Shown here: positions 1-7,608 of the stretch, in pieces
How the letters are laid out: each line of letters opens with the position of its first letter
Numbering within the stretch: the first letter of the stretch is position 1
Origin: Bradyrhizobium sp. NAS96.2
GTDB taxonomy: Bacteria > Pseudomonadota > Alphaproteobacteria > Rhizobiales > Xanthobacteraceae
Reading direction: 5' to 3'
Length of the DNA stretch: 41,185 nt
Assembly: GCF_001908235.1 (NCBI RefSeq)
Contig: NZ_LGHK01000092.1
Location: 1 to 41,185, forward strand
Position numbers and translations under genes: made by a program
Notes under the pieces: generated by a model
Told to the model about the DNA's origin: nothing
Seen by the model: only the letters and a program-made list of their open reading frames with translations
Databases searched by the model: none

Positions 1-2
1 TC

Positions 3-959
3 GCGATCGGCGCCGCGGTCGGTGCCGGCGTGGTGGCCGGCGCCATCATCGGCGGGAGCATCGCCGACCTGCGCGGCCAGCGGCAGGAAGTGGTCGAAGA
101 CGGCCGCACGATCTACACCGAGCCGGACCGCGTCATCATCCGCGACCCCAGCGGCCAGGCCTATGTGCGCGGCGACGACGTCTATCGTTTCCGCTACGGC
201 GCGCGTGACATCCGCACCGAAACGATCGGCGGCGAAACCCGCACCATCGTGGTCCGTCCTGACGGCAGCGAGATCATCACCGTGGTCGGTGCCGACGGTC
301 AGATGCTGCGCCGAATCCGCAGGGATCCCGGCGGGCGCGAGCTCGTCATCATCGACAACAGCTATCGCGATCCGCGCGCGGTCGGCGGCTTCTATGTCGA
401 CGTGCCGCCGCCGGTGGTCAACATTCCCTATGATCGCTATATCGTCGACGCTCAGGAGGCGTCGCCCGACGTGATCTACGAGACCATGGAGGCACCGCCG
501 GTGCAGCGGATCGAGCGGCGCTACTCGCTCGAAGAGATCCGCTACAGCCCCAATGTCCGCATGCAGATGCCGAGCATCGACCTCAACACGATCAACTTCG
601 ATTCGGGATCGTGGACCATCCCGCCGGACCAGGCGGCGAGGCTGCAGGTGATCGCCGACGGCCTCAACCGGGCCATCCAGCGCAATCCGCGCGAGGTGTT
701 CCTGATCGAAGGCCATACCGATGCGACCGGCAACGACACCGACAATCTGTCGCTGTCCGACCGCCGCGCGCAATCTGCCGCCGAATTGCTGACGCAGCAG
801 TTCGGCGTGCCGGCCGAGAACCTGACCTCGCAGGGTTACGGCTCGCAATATCTGAAGGAGCAGACCGACGGACCGAGCCGCATCAACCGGCGCGTCACCG
901 TCCGCCGCATCACCCCGCTGCTCAACGGCGGAACCGCCTCCGCCGCGCCGCCGCGCTGA
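3..959 (+). CDS. OmpA-family outer membrane protein, 3' part (cut by window start)
   Basis: The frame is open from the first bases, so the true start lies outside the window and 318 residues remain. The visible start is a Gly/Ala/Val-rich segment like the glycine-zipper stretch found in such proteins. A middle region of about 150 residues, rich in Arg, Tyr and Val, follows. The C-terminal 110 residues are an OmpA/MotB peptidoglycan-binding domain, with INFDSGSW at its start, then LIEGHTDATG, LSDRRAQSAAELL, LTSQGYGSQ and NRRVTVRR. Family knowledge places this domain in the periplasm, binding meso-diaminopimelate of peptidoglycan, so the protein probably links the outer membrane to the wall. 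A strong terminator follows the stop. The domain is certain; the full architecture and signal peptide cannot be seen. Confidence 0.88.
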   Translation, partial: AIGAAVGAGVVAGAIIGGSIADLRGQRQEVVEDGRTIYTEPDRVIIRDPSGQAYVRGDDVYRFRYGARDIRTETIGGETRTIVVRPDGSEIITVVGADGQMLRRIRRDPGGRELVIIDNSYRDPRAVGGFYVDVPPPVVNIPYDRYIVDAQEASPDVIYETMEAPPVQRIERRYSLEEIRYSPNVRMQMPSIDLNTINFDSGSWTIPPDQAARLQVIADGLNRAIQRNPREVFLIEGHTDATGNDTDNLSLSDRRAQSAAELLTQQFGVPAENLTSQGYGSQYLKEQTDGPSRINRRVTVRRITPLLNGGTASAAPPR

Positions 960-981
960 GCCGGCGCGACATCACACGACG

Positions 982-1015
982 AAATGGCCGGGAGCGATCC
1001 CGGCCATTTTTGTTT
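982..1015 (+). terminator. Rho-independent terminator of the OmpA-family gene
   Basis: A 12-bp perfect stem (982-993 with 998-1009) closes a GCGA tetraloop and runs straight into TTTTTGTTT. It begins 23 bases after the OmpA stop codon. Confidence 0.9.
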
Positions 1016-1060
1016 GGTGAAGTCTTGTAGCACGCGTCAGCAGGCCAAGCTTACCAGCCC

Positions 1061-1145
1061 CGTCATTGCGAGGAGCGTTAGCGACGAAGCAATCCATTTC
1101 TCCGCTTGCGGCGCGATGGATTGCTTCGCTTCGCTCGCAATGACG
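1061..1145 (+). repeat. Dispersed 85-bp palindromic repeat, copy 1
   Basis: The outer ends are exact inverted repeats (CGTCATTGCG and CGCAATGACG), with inner arms GAAGCAATCCAT and ATGGATTGCTTC around a variable centre of about 17 bases. It lies between the convergent OmpA-family and SnoaL-like genes. Near-identical copies are at 5421, 10176, 24303 and 28205. The arms differ in length, which gives each copy a direction; this one is in the majority orientation. Confidence 0.9.
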
Positions 1146-1164
1146 GCGCGGCTACTGCCTTTGA

Positions 1165-1530
1165 TCACCGCGCCATCTGCTGCGGATCGTAGAAGAAGCG
1201 TTCCTCGACCAGCTCCTCGCCGCGCCAGGTCTGCCAGGCGACCTCCTCCATGCTGCGGACCTTGCCGTCCTTGCCGGTGAACTCGAACCGCCAGCAGATC
1301 GCCGAATGATCGCCGTCGAGCAGCAGCGGCCCGAGCCGCGTCGTCTTCACGCCGGAGACCGCGGCCAGCACCGCCGCCTCGCGCGCCGCCAGCGCCTCGC
1401 GGCCGACGCGCCATTCGCCGTCATTCTCCTGGGTACGGGCATCGGCCGTATAGAAGTTCCTGATCGCGCCGACATGGTCGTTGGCTTCGACCGTGTCAGC
1501 GAAGGCTTGCAGCGTCTTGAGCGAGGGCAT
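1165..1530 (-). CDS. SnoaL-like / nuclear transport factor 2 fold protein
   Basis: 121 residues, the usual length for a single-domain SnoaL-like protein of the NTF2 fold. Typical features are the N-terminal helix with FADTVEANDHVGAIRNFYTADAR, a central repeat of beta strands (SAICWRFEFTG), and the C-terminal VAWQTWRGEELVEERFFYDP. Family members range from small isomerases and hydrolases to ligand-binding proteins, so no substrate can be named. The ATG at 1530 has a GGAG 8 bases ahead. The gene is divergent from a TetR regulator, and two inverted repeats sit directly upstream of its ribosome binding site. It is therefore probably the target of that regulator. Confidence 0.8.
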   Translation of the reverse strand: MPSLKTLQAFADTVEANDHVGAIRNFYTADARTQENDGEWRVGREALAAREAAVLAAVSGVKTTRLGPLLLDGDHSAICWRFEFTGKDGKVRSMEEVAWQTWRGEELVEERFFYDPQQMAR

Positions 1531-1545
1531 CGGGCAATCTCCATT

Positions 1546-1585
1546 TACCGACTGATGGTCGGTATTTATCGACTGATAGTCGGTA
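1546..1585. promoter_or_regulatory. Pair of 19-bp inverted repeats, probable TetR operators
   Basis: Site 1 (1546-1564) is TACCGACTGATGGTCGGTA, with perfect 7-bp arms. Site 2 (1567-1585) is TATCGACTGATAGTCGGTA, with one arm mismatch. Their centres are 21 bp apart, two helical turns, so two dimers could bind the same face. They lie between the divergent SnoaL-like and TetR genes, 16 bp from the SnoaL-like start codon. Assignment to the adjacent TetR protein is inferred from position. Confidence 0.8.
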
Positions 1586-1622
1586 AGTCAACTGGCGTCG
1601 CCGTGGAACCTGGGTTAGAGAT

Positions 1623-1666
1623 GCGTGATCCGGAAAAGTGTGAAGCGGTTTTCCGAAAGATCACGC
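1623..1666. repeat. Short palindromic repeat of the GATCCGGAAAAGTG type
   Basis: An imperfect palindrome with outer arms GCGTGATC and GATCACGC and inner arms resembling CCGGAAAAG and CGGTTTTCCG. Elements of this form are scattered in Rhizobiales genomes. It ends 17 bases before the TetR start codon, so it forms part of that gene's leader. Confidence 0.6.
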
Positions 1667-1683
1667 TCAAAAAATAACGAACC

Positions 1684-2271
1684 ATGGCAACCCAGGCCGA
1701 ACGGCGCGAGAAAACCAGAGCTTCGATCGTCAAGGCGGCGCGGCGCATCTTTGGCGAGCGCGGCTTTGCGGCCGCGACGATGGACGACATCGCAAGCGGC
1801 GCGCGGGTCGCAAAGGGCGCGGTCTATCATCACTTCGCGACCAAGGAGGCGGTGTTCGAGGCGGTGTTCGAGCAGGTGTCGATCGACCTCGTTGCCGATC
1901 TCGACCGCATCTCGCGCGCCGAGAACGATCCGCTCGCCGCGATGGCAGCGGGCACCCAGGGCTATTTCGCGGCGTGCTCGAAAGGCCCGACCGGCCAAAT
2001 CATCTTGCGCGATGGTCCGGCCGTGCTCGGCTGGGAGCGCTGGCGCGAGATCGACGCCAAGCATTTCGGCGGCAAATTTCCGCGCGCGCTGGCGGCCGCG
2101 ATGGAGGCCGGCGTGATCGCGAATCAGCCGATCGAGCCGCTGGCGCGGCTGTTGCTGGGTGCGGTGACGGAGGCTGCCGTCGCAGTGTCGGCTGGGCCTG
2201 ACATCGGCAAGACCGGCACGGATTACGCGCGGGCGTTTCGCTCGCTGCTCGATGCGCTCAGGGTGAAGTAA
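1684..2271 (+). CDS. TetR/AcrR family transcriptional regulator
   Basis: 195 residues, normal for the family. The N-terminal 50 residues hold the helix-turn-helix, with KTRASIVKAARRIFGERGF leading into MDDIASGARVAKGAVYHHF and KEAVFEAVFE. The rest is an all-helical ligand-binding and dimerisation domain with GQIILRDGPAVLGWERWREI, a pattern common in a TetR subgroup of Rhizobiales. It is transcribed away from the SnoaL-like gene, and the shared intergenic region carries two inverted repeats suited to a TetR dimer, so autoregulation plus control of the neighbour is likely. No strong ribosome binding site is visible before ATG 1684. The ligand is unknown. Confidence 0.93.
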   Translation: MATQAERREKTRASIVKAARRIFGERGFAAATMDDIASGARVAKGAVYHHFATKEAVFEAVFEQVSIDLVADLDRISRAENDPLAAMAAGTQGYFAACSKGPTGQIILRDGPAVLGWERWREIDAKHFGGKFPRALAAAMEAGVIANQPIEPLARLLLGAVTEAAVAVSAGPDIGKTGTDYARAFRSLLDALRVK

Positions 2272-2303
2272 ACTTGCACTGGCAAGCTAAGCTCGCTTAG
2301 GCC

Positions 2304-2432
2304 CCGTCACCCTGTGAGGAGCGCGCCTGCGCGCGTCTCGAAGGGTCGACGGCCACCAGCCGGGCCGCGCATCCTTCGAGGCTCGCCCAGCGGCGCAAGT
2401 GCGCCGCAAGCGCTCGCACCTCAGGATGACGG
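2304..2432. repeat. Intergenic inverted-repeat element, about 129 bp
   Basis: The termini are imperfect inverted repeats: CCGTCACCCTGTGAGG at the left and CCTCAGGATGACGG at the right. An inner CGAAGG / CCTTCG pair supports a long hairpin. It fills the space between the TetR gene and the 3' end of argG. One copy is seen in this window. Confidence 0.6.
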
Positions 2433-2491
2433 AGATGGACCGATTGGCTTGCCCGGGACGACACTGAGTTTGTGTCGACCCGCTTGCCGCC

Positions 2492-3829
2492 TCAGTCCTT
2501 GTCGTTCTCGAGCTGGAAGATCTGCGAGCCTTCGCCGCTCGAGATGAGGCCGGTCTTGTTGTAGAGGCCGAGCTTGGCGCGGGTATCGGCGATATCGAGG
2601 TTGCGCATCGTCAGCTGGCCGATGCGGTCGGCCGGCGTGAAGGCGGCGTCCTCGACCTTCTCCATGCTGAGCCGCTCCGGCGCATAGGTCAGGTTCGGGC
2701 TCTCGGTGTTTGATATCGAGTAGTCGTTGCCGCGGCGCAGCTCGAGCGTGACCTCGCCGGTGACGGCGCGCGCCACCCAGCGCTGTGCGGTCTCGCGCAG
2801 CATCAGGGCCTGCGAATCGAACCAGCGACCCTGATAGAGCAGCCGGCCGAGCCGCATGCCGCTGATGCGGTACTGCTCGATCGTATCCTCGTTATGGATG
2901 CCGGTGACGAGGCGCTCATAGGCGATGTGCAGCAGCGCCATGCCGGGCGCTTCATAGATGCCGCGGCTCTTGGCCTCGATGATGCGGTTCTCGATCTGGT
3001 CGCTCATGCCGAGGCCATGGCGGCCGCCGATCGCATTGGCTTCCAGGAACAGCGCGACCGGATCGGCAAATGTCTTGCCGTTCAGCGCGACCGGCTGGCC
3101 CTCCTCGAAGCGCACCACGACCTTCTCGGCCTTGACGTCGCAATCGGCGCGCCAGAACGGCACGCCCATGATCGGATTGACGATGGTGATGCCGCTCGCA
3201 AGGCTCTCGAGATCCTTCGCCTCATGCGTCGCACCGAGCAGGTTGCTGTCGGTCGAATAGGCCTTCTCCGCGCTCATCTTGTAGGCGAAGCCCTGCGCGG
3301 TCATGAACGCCGACATCTCGGCACGGCCGCCGAGCTCGTCGATGAACTGCTGGTCGAGCCAAGGCTTGTAAATGCGCAGGCTCGGGTTGGTCAGCAGGCC
3401 GTAGCGATAGAAGCGCTCGATGTCGTTGCCCTTGAAGGTCGAACCGTCGCCCCAGATGTTGACGCCGTCCTCCTGCATGGCCGCGACCAGCATCGTGCCG
3501 GTCACCGCGCGGCCGAGCGGCGTGGTGTTGAAATAGGTGATGCCGCCGGTCGAGATGTGGAACGCGCCGGACTGGATCGCGGCGATGCCCTCATGGACCA
3601 GCTGGGTGCGGCAATCGACCAGGCGGGCCTTCTCGGCGCCGAAATCCATCGCCTTGCGCGGGATCGCGTCGTAATCGGCCTCGTCGGGCTGGCCGAGATT
3701 GGCGGTGTAGGCAAAGACCTTGGCGCCCTTCAGCTTCATCCAGAGCAGCGCCGCTGAGGTGTCGAGCCCGCCCGAGAACGCGATGCCGACTTTCTCGCCG
3801 GTGGGCAGGCTTTTCAGAATCGTGCTCAT
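2492..3829 (-). CDS. argG: Argininosuccinate synthase
   Basis: Joins citrulline and aspartate at the cost of ATP to form argininosuccinate, the penultimate step of arginine synthesis in the cytoplasm. The 445 residues match the long, E. coli-type ArgG rather than the 400-residue type. The ATP-pyrophosphatase P-loop SGGLDTS is near residue 20, followed by the family segments TANLGQPDE, STGGITYFNTTPLGRAVTGT and NIWGDGSTFKGNDIERFYRYG. ATG 3829 gives the family start MSTILKSLPTGEKVGIAFSG; an in-frame TTG four codons earlier is less likely. It stands alone rather than in an arginine operon, 75 bp downstream of the PAP2 gene on the same strand. Confidence 0.98.
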   Translation of the reverse strand: MSTILKSLPTGEKVGIAFSGGLDTSAALLWMKLKGAKVFAYTANLGQPDEADYDAIPRKAMDFGAEKARLVDCRTQLVHEGIAAIQSGAFHISTGGITYFNTTPLGRAVTGTMLVAAMQEDGVNIWGDGSTFKGNDIERFYRYGLLTNPSLRIYKPWLDQQFIDELGGRAEMSAFMTAQGFAYKMSAEKAYSTDSNLLGATHEAKDLESLASGITIVNPIMGVPFWRADCDVKAEKVVVRFEEGQPVALNGKTFADPVALFLEANAIGGRHGLGMSDQIENRIIEAKSRGIYEAPGMALLHIAYERLVTGIHNEDTIEQYRISGMRLGRLLYQGRWFDSQALMLRETAQRWVARAVTGEVTLELRRGNDYSISNTESPNLTYAPERLSMEKVEDAAFTPADRIGQLTMRNLDIADTRAKLGLYNKTGLISSGEGSQIFQLENDKD

Positions 3830-3904
3830 GGGACGGTCCAATCGGTCGAAATGGATGAGGTTCTGGGGTCGCGAATATCAAATTTCGGAAGGCGGGGCAC
3901 GCCT

Positions 3905-4690
3905 TTAATCGGGCTTCGGGCTGGCCGGCTGCGCCTCACCGCCCCGGCGCCAGCGCTGCATCCACCGGTAGCCGGGCATCGCAAGGCGCGTCAGCGCGGC
4001 ATCGACCTGGGCGTCGGTCAGCCGGGTCGCGGCCCAGCGGTAGATCAGCGCGTAAAACAGCCAGACGGTGAAGAACGACACCAGGCCTGCGATCGCGACA
4101 TCAGTGAAGAAATGGCCGCCAAAGGCCATTCGAAGCCCGCTGGTGACGATGCCGAACACGGTGGCCCCCGCAAACGCCAGCGGCCGCCAGGCGGGCGGCG
4201 TCAGCGCCGCCGGCGCAAAGGTCCAGAATGCGGTGGCGCCCTCTCCGGAGAAGAACGAGCAGTTGCGCGGGCAGCCGCCGCGCGGGTCCCACCACGGCTT
4301 GAATTGCAGATCGCCGCCGAACTGCGTCACGAACACCGGCCGCGGCCGGCCCCAATAATTCTTGAAGGTGAAGTTGGTGAGCACGCCGGCCGACAGCAGC
4401 ATCGTGGTGAGCAGGAACACCGCGGCGCGGCCGGACATCAGCATTGGCCGATCCGGCCGGATGAACTTCCAGACGATGGTCACGATCGCCGGCAGCACCA
4501 GCGCCCAAGCGATCCACATCGCCGCATCGCGCGCGAACTGCGCCACCGCGTCCAGCTTCAGCGGGAAGGTTTTCTCTGCGGCATCGTAGAACTGCGCCGC
4601 CAGCTTCAGGTCGAGCTCCGGATAGAGCCCGAACAGGATGCCGACGATGAGCGCCAGCGCCAGCGCGATGAAAAGTCCGGTCCGGTTCAT
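3905..4690 (-). CDS. PAP2-family membrane phosphatase
   Basis: 261 residues with an N-terminal membrane segment and at least four further hydrophobic helices. The three PAP2 phosphatase motifs appear in order: KNYWGRPRP (K-x6-RP), SFFSGEGATAF, and LRMAFGGHFFTDV (R-x5-H-x3-D). The second motif has Glu where the canonical PSGH has His, a variant that seems to mark a subgroup. The nucleophilic His and its Asp partner in motif three are intact. Family members remove phosphate from lipids such as phosphatidate, undecaprenyl pyrophosphate or lipid A at the outer face of the inner membrane; the substrate here is unknown. The C-terminal tail is Arg/Pro-rich and probably cytoplasmic. Confidence 0.88.
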   Translation of the reverse strand: MNRTGLFIALALALIVGILFGLYPELDLKLAAQFYDAAEKTFPLKLDAVAQFARDAAMWIAWALVLPAIVTIVWKFIRPDRPMLMSGRAAVFLLTTMLLSAGVLTNFTFKNYWGRPRPVFVTQFGGDLQFKPWWDPRGGCPRNCSFFSGEGATAFWTFAPAALTPPAWRPLAFAGATVFGIVTSGLRMAFGGHFFTDVAIAGLVSFFTVWLFYALIYRWAATRLTDAQVDAALTRLAMPGYRWMQRWRRGGEAQPASPKPD

Positions 4691-4742
4691 GGCGCGCGGT
4701 TTAGCCGAGGCGGCGGGGCATGGGAAGTGACAGGTCTTCTTT

Positions 4743-4913
4743 ACCCTCCCCTGGAGGGGGAGGGTCGCTCACGTTGAGCGGAGCGAAACGTGAGCGGGGT
4801 GGGGTGAGGGTCTCTCCACGTTTGCACTGCCCGAGTGGAGAGATCACCCCACCTCGGTTCGCATTCCGCTGCGCTTCATGCAAACCGATCCTCCCGCTCC
4901 AGGGGAGGATGGG
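4743..4913. repeat. Intergenic C-rich/G-rich repeat element with hairpin ends
   Basis: The left end is a hairpin of ACCCTCCCC and GGGGAGGGT (4743-4765). The right end is a second hairpin, ATCCTCCC...GGGGAGGAT (4888-4910). The interior contains GCGGGGTGGGGTGAGGG. It occupies the gap between the PAP2 gene and the 161-residue membrane protein gene. A related element lies at 9543-9668. Confidence 0.6.
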
Positions 4914-4921
4914 AGTCGTGG

Positions 4922-5407
4922 TCACGGCCGCGGCGATTGCGACGGTAATGGCGGAGGCGGCGGCAAGGGGCGCGGCGGCTCGCGCCAGGCGCCGGCGGTG
5001 CGGCCGGCGATCAGCCAGTAGACCAGGCCCGCGACGATGCCGGCGCCGGTCATGATCTCCATGTGCCGGCGCACGATGCCGTGGAACTGCATCGTGTCGG
5101 GATCGAACGGGATCAGGCCGAGATAGCAGGCCGCGCCGACGATGGCGCCGCCGACGGCATAGGCCAGCACGCTCCGGATGAAGAACGCCTCGGTGATCAG
5201 CACCACGATCAGCGCGGGCAGTAGCGCAAAGCCTGAGATGAAGATGAAACCGAAGCCGAGCACGATATCGATCGCGCTCTGGTCGATCTGCCCGCCGAAA
5301 TCGCTGATCTCGGGATACAGCACGGCGAAGACCACGATGATCCCTGCCACGAAGCAGGCCATCAGGAAGCCGAACGCGACGACGAACAGGCGGCCGATCA
5401 AGGCCAT
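4922..5407 (-). CDS. Small integral membrane protein, unknown function
   Basis: 161 residues. About four hydrophobic helices are visible: residues 5-30, 45-75, 80-98 and 118-133. The sequence ends in a proline-rich cytoplasmic-looking tail (EPPRPLPPPPPLPSQSPRP). It has no motif I recognise. The ATG at 5407 is followed at once by a hydrophobic segment with few charges, so it is a membrane anchor rather than a cleaved signal. A palindromic repeat separates it from rlmN upstream, and it is followed by the repeat element before the PAP2 gene, so it may form its own transcript. Coding use is like the neighbours. Function not assigned. Confidence 0.75.
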   Translation of the reverse strand: MALIGRLFVVAFGFLMACFVAGIIVVFAVLYPEISDFGGQIDQSAIDIVLGFGFIFISGFALLPALIVVLITEAFFIRSVLAYAVGGAIVGAACYLGLIPFDPDTMQFHGIVRRHMEIMTGAGIVAGLVYWLIAGRTAGAWREPPRPLPPPPPLPSQSPRP

Positions 5408-5420
5408 GCTACGGGCTCCC

Positions 5421-5504
5421 CGTCATTGCGAGCGGAGCGAAGCAATCCATTTCTCGGCTCGCGGAGATATGGATTGCTTCGTCGCTCCGCTCCTCGCAAT
5501 GACG
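5421..5504 (-). repeat. Dispersed 85-bp palindromic repeat, copy 2 (inverted)
   Basis: Same outer arms CGTCATTGCG / CGCAATGACG and inner arms as the copy at 1061. Here the longer arm is on the right, so this is the one copy in the opposite direction. It lies between the 3' end of rlmN and the start of the 161-residue membrane protein gene. Confidence 0.9.
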
Positions 5505-5527
5505 GATTGCATGGAGAGTGGCACTTC

Positions 5528-6742
5528 TCAATCCGTCATCGCCATCGCGCGCAGCGCCTGGCGCTCGCGGGCGGAGAGCTTTTCGGTCTCCGACTTGAGC
5601 TGGCCGCAGGCGGCGAGGATGTCGCGGCCGCGCGGCGTGCGCACCGGCGAAGAATAGCCGGCGTTGAAGATGTATTCGGAGAACTTTTCGATCTGCTCCC
5701 AGTCCGAGCATTCATAGGCGGTGCCTGGCCACGGATTGAACGGGATCAGATTGATCTTGGCCGGAATGCCCTTGAGCAGCTTCACCAAAAGCTTGGCGTC
5801 ATCGAGCGAATCGTTGACGCCCTTGAGCATCACATATTCGAAGGTGATGCGCCGCGCGTTCGACGCGCCGGGATAATCACGGCAGGCCTGCAGCAATTCC
5901 TTGATCGGATATTTGCGGTTCAGCGGCACCAGCTCGTTGCGCAATTCGTCGCGCACCGCATGCAGCGAGATCGCGAGCATCACGCCGATCTCGTCGCCGG
6001 TGCGCTGGATGTTCGGCACCACGCCCGAGGTCGACAACGTGATGCGACGGCGGGAGATGCCGATGCCCTCGTTGTCCGCGACGATGAGCAGCGCATCGCG
6101 CACCGCGTCGAAATTGTAGAGCGGCTCGCCCATCCCCATCATCACGATGTTGGTGACGCGCCGCGTGCCGTCCTCGCGGTCGGCCCAGTCGTTGAGCCGG
6201 TCGCGCGCCACCATCACCTGCCCGACGATCTCCCCGGCGGTGAGGTTGCGCACCAGCCGCTGCGTGCCGGTGTGGCAGAACGAACAGTTCAGCGTGCAGC
6301 CGACCTGCGAGGAAACACACAGCGTGCCGCGGTCGGTCTCGGGGATGTAGACGCACTCGACCTCGTGCGCCCTCTCGACCTTGTCGCCGCTCGGCAGCCG
6401 CAGCAGCCATTTGCGCGTACCGTCATTGGAGATCTGCTCGGCGACCACCTCGGGACGGTCGACGGTAAAATGCTTCTCGAGCTCGGCGCGCATGTCCTTC
6501 GAGACGTTGGTCATCTCGGCAAAGCTCTTGGCGCCGCGGAAATACATCCAGTTCCAGAGCTGCTGGGTGCGCATCCTGCGCTGGCCGGCCTGCACGCCGA
6601 TCTCGCCCAGGCGATCTGATATCTCGGCGCGCGACAGCCCGATCAGCGACGGCTTGGCCGGCGGCACATAAGTCTCGAGCGGAACCTTCTCGACCAGCGC
6701 GCTGGCGCCGGACACGGCATTGGGGGTCACGGTGTCGGTCAT
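5528..6742 (-). CDS. rlmN: Dual-specificity 23S rRNA/tRNA adenine-C2 methyltransferase
   Basis: A radical SAM enzyme that methylates C2 of A2503 in 23S rRNA and A37 in certain tRNAs, improving translational accuracy. The 404 residues fit alphaproteobacterial RlmN. The 4Fe-4S cluster motif is C149-x3-C153-x2-C156. C142, seven residues ahead of the cluster, matches the resolving cysteine of E. coli RlmN, and the C-terminal ILAACGQL holds the methyl-carrier cysteine. Further family segments are VMMGMGEPL, SLHAVRDELR and INLIPFNPWPG. ATG 6742 has GAGG five bases ahead. It lies just downstream of the ialB-like gene on the same strand, with a hairpin between them. Confidence 0.98.
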   Translation of the reverse strand: MTDTVTPNAVSGASALVEKVPLETYVPPAKPSLIGLSRAEISDRLGEIGVQAGQRRMRTQQLWNWMYFRGAKSFAEMTNVSKDMRAELEKHFTVDRPEVVAEQISNDGTRKWLLRLPSGDKVERAHEVECVYIPETDRGTLCVSSQVGCTLNCSFCHTGTQRLVRNLTAGEIVGQVMVARDRLNDWADREDGTRRVTNIVMMGMGEPLYNFDAVRDALLIVADNEGIGISRRRITLSTSGVVPNIQRTGDEIGVMLAISLHAVRDELRNELVPLNRKYPIKELLQACRDYPGASNARRITFEYVMLKGVNDSLDDAKLLVKLLKGIPAKINLIPFNPWPGTAYECSDWEQIEKFSEYIFNAGYSSPVRTPRGRDILAACGQLKSETEKLSARERQALRAMAMTD

Positions 6743-6756
6743 GAAACCTCAAATAG

Positions 6757-6780
6757 GCCTTCCAGCCGGTGCTGGAAAGC
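6757..6780 (-). terminator. Hairpin between the ialB-like gene and rlmN
   Basis: On the minus strand a 7-bp perfect core stem, TTCCAGC with GCTGGAA, extends by a weaker pair or two. A T-poor tail follows, so it is a weak terminator or a structure in the rlmN leader rather than a clear-cut stop. Confidence 0.35.
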
Positions 6781-6823
6781 CACCAAATACCTCGATTTAC
6801 GTCAGTCAGCCGGTCTTTGCGCT

Positions 6824-7423
6824 CTAGCGCCGGCAGTCCTGCCCCAGCCGGTCGAGCGCCTGCGCCAGGCCCTTCAGCGAGAAGCTGTCGATCGTCTCGG
6901 TACCTTTCGCCGAGACGGCTTTTACCGTCAGATCGGCCGATTTGCGCATGGCTTCCACCATCCGCTCCTCCTCGGCCGCGTTCTTGATCCAGAGGCCGTC
7001 GCCCTGCGTGTACATCGCATAGGTACCGCCGCCGACCTGCAGCGTCGATTCCGAGCCCGGCTTCACGGTGTAGCCGATCATGATCGAGACTTCGTTGACG
7101 ACCTTCTCGGCCGGACGGGTCGAGATGAAGGCATAGGCCGGATCGCGCGGCCGGTTCGGCGGGTTGGTCTTCGACGACGCCGGCTTGGCGAGCGCAAAGC
7201 ACACCTTCTTGCCGTTGGGCGAGGCGGTGTAGGCGCCCCAGGTACCGAATTGGCCGATCAGCGTCGGTTCCGCGCCGCCGGCCGCAGCCGCAGCAGCCGA
7301 CGGCGCCGGCTTGGCCGCTTCCTTGGCCGCGTCTTTCTTGGGCGCAGCCTGCGTCGGTGCGAGGGTGATGGTCCCGCACAGGACACAAACCGCCAGTGAT
7401 GTCAGAATCTGCCGCACGGCCAA
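6824..7423 (-). CDS. Invasion-associated locus B (IalB) family protein
   Basis: 199 residues with an N-terminal signal peptide (ILTSLAVCVLCGTITLAPTQA), an Ala/Lys/Pro-rich linker, and an IalB domain from about residue 55. Typical domain segments are IGQFGTWGAYTA, KKVCFALAKP and DPAYAFISTRPAEKVVNEVS. The domain holds two cysteines, in KKVCFAL and at the end in GQDCRR, a likely disulfide. IalB was named from Bartonella erythrocyte invasion, but homologues are common in free-living Rhizobiales and are thought to be periplasmic or envelope proteins of unclear role. The TTG at 7423 is favoured because GGGGGA lies five bases ahead; the nearby ATGs are out of frame. A GTG two codons in is the alternative. 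Confidence 0.85.
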   Translation of the reverse strand: MAVRQILTSLAVCVLCGTITLAPTQAAPKKDAAKEAAKPAPSAAAAAAGGAEPTLIGQFGTWGAYTASPNGKKVCFALAKPASSKTNPPNRPRDPAYAFISTRPAEKVVNEVSIMIGYTVKPGSESTLQVGGGTYAMYTQGDGLWIKNAAEEERMVEAMRKSADLTVKAVSAKGTETIDSFSLKGLAQALDRLGQDCRR

Positions 7424-7608
7424 CTGGTTCCCCCATCATTGTGACTGCAAGATGGCCCGGCGATTCCCCCTCTGCCCGGCTCGGATGGATAACCGGGAAA
7501 CGCTTTTTTGGGAAGGCAGTTAGGCCCGGACGCGCGTCAGCCAAAAGCCGCACGCGCGTTGTCACACTCAGTGCTTGATGTCGCCGATCATCCTTGATCA
7601 TCCCCTGA

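Noticed and set aside
1037..1414. Minus-strand frame running from the SnoaL-like gene through the palindromic repeat.
   Set aside because: Its C-terminal part is a translation of the repeat (IASEAKQS), which recurs at other copies in false frames.
5426..6619. 397-codon plus-strand frame opposite rlmN.
   Set aside because: Shadow of rlmN, beginning inside the palindromic repeat; no domain seen.
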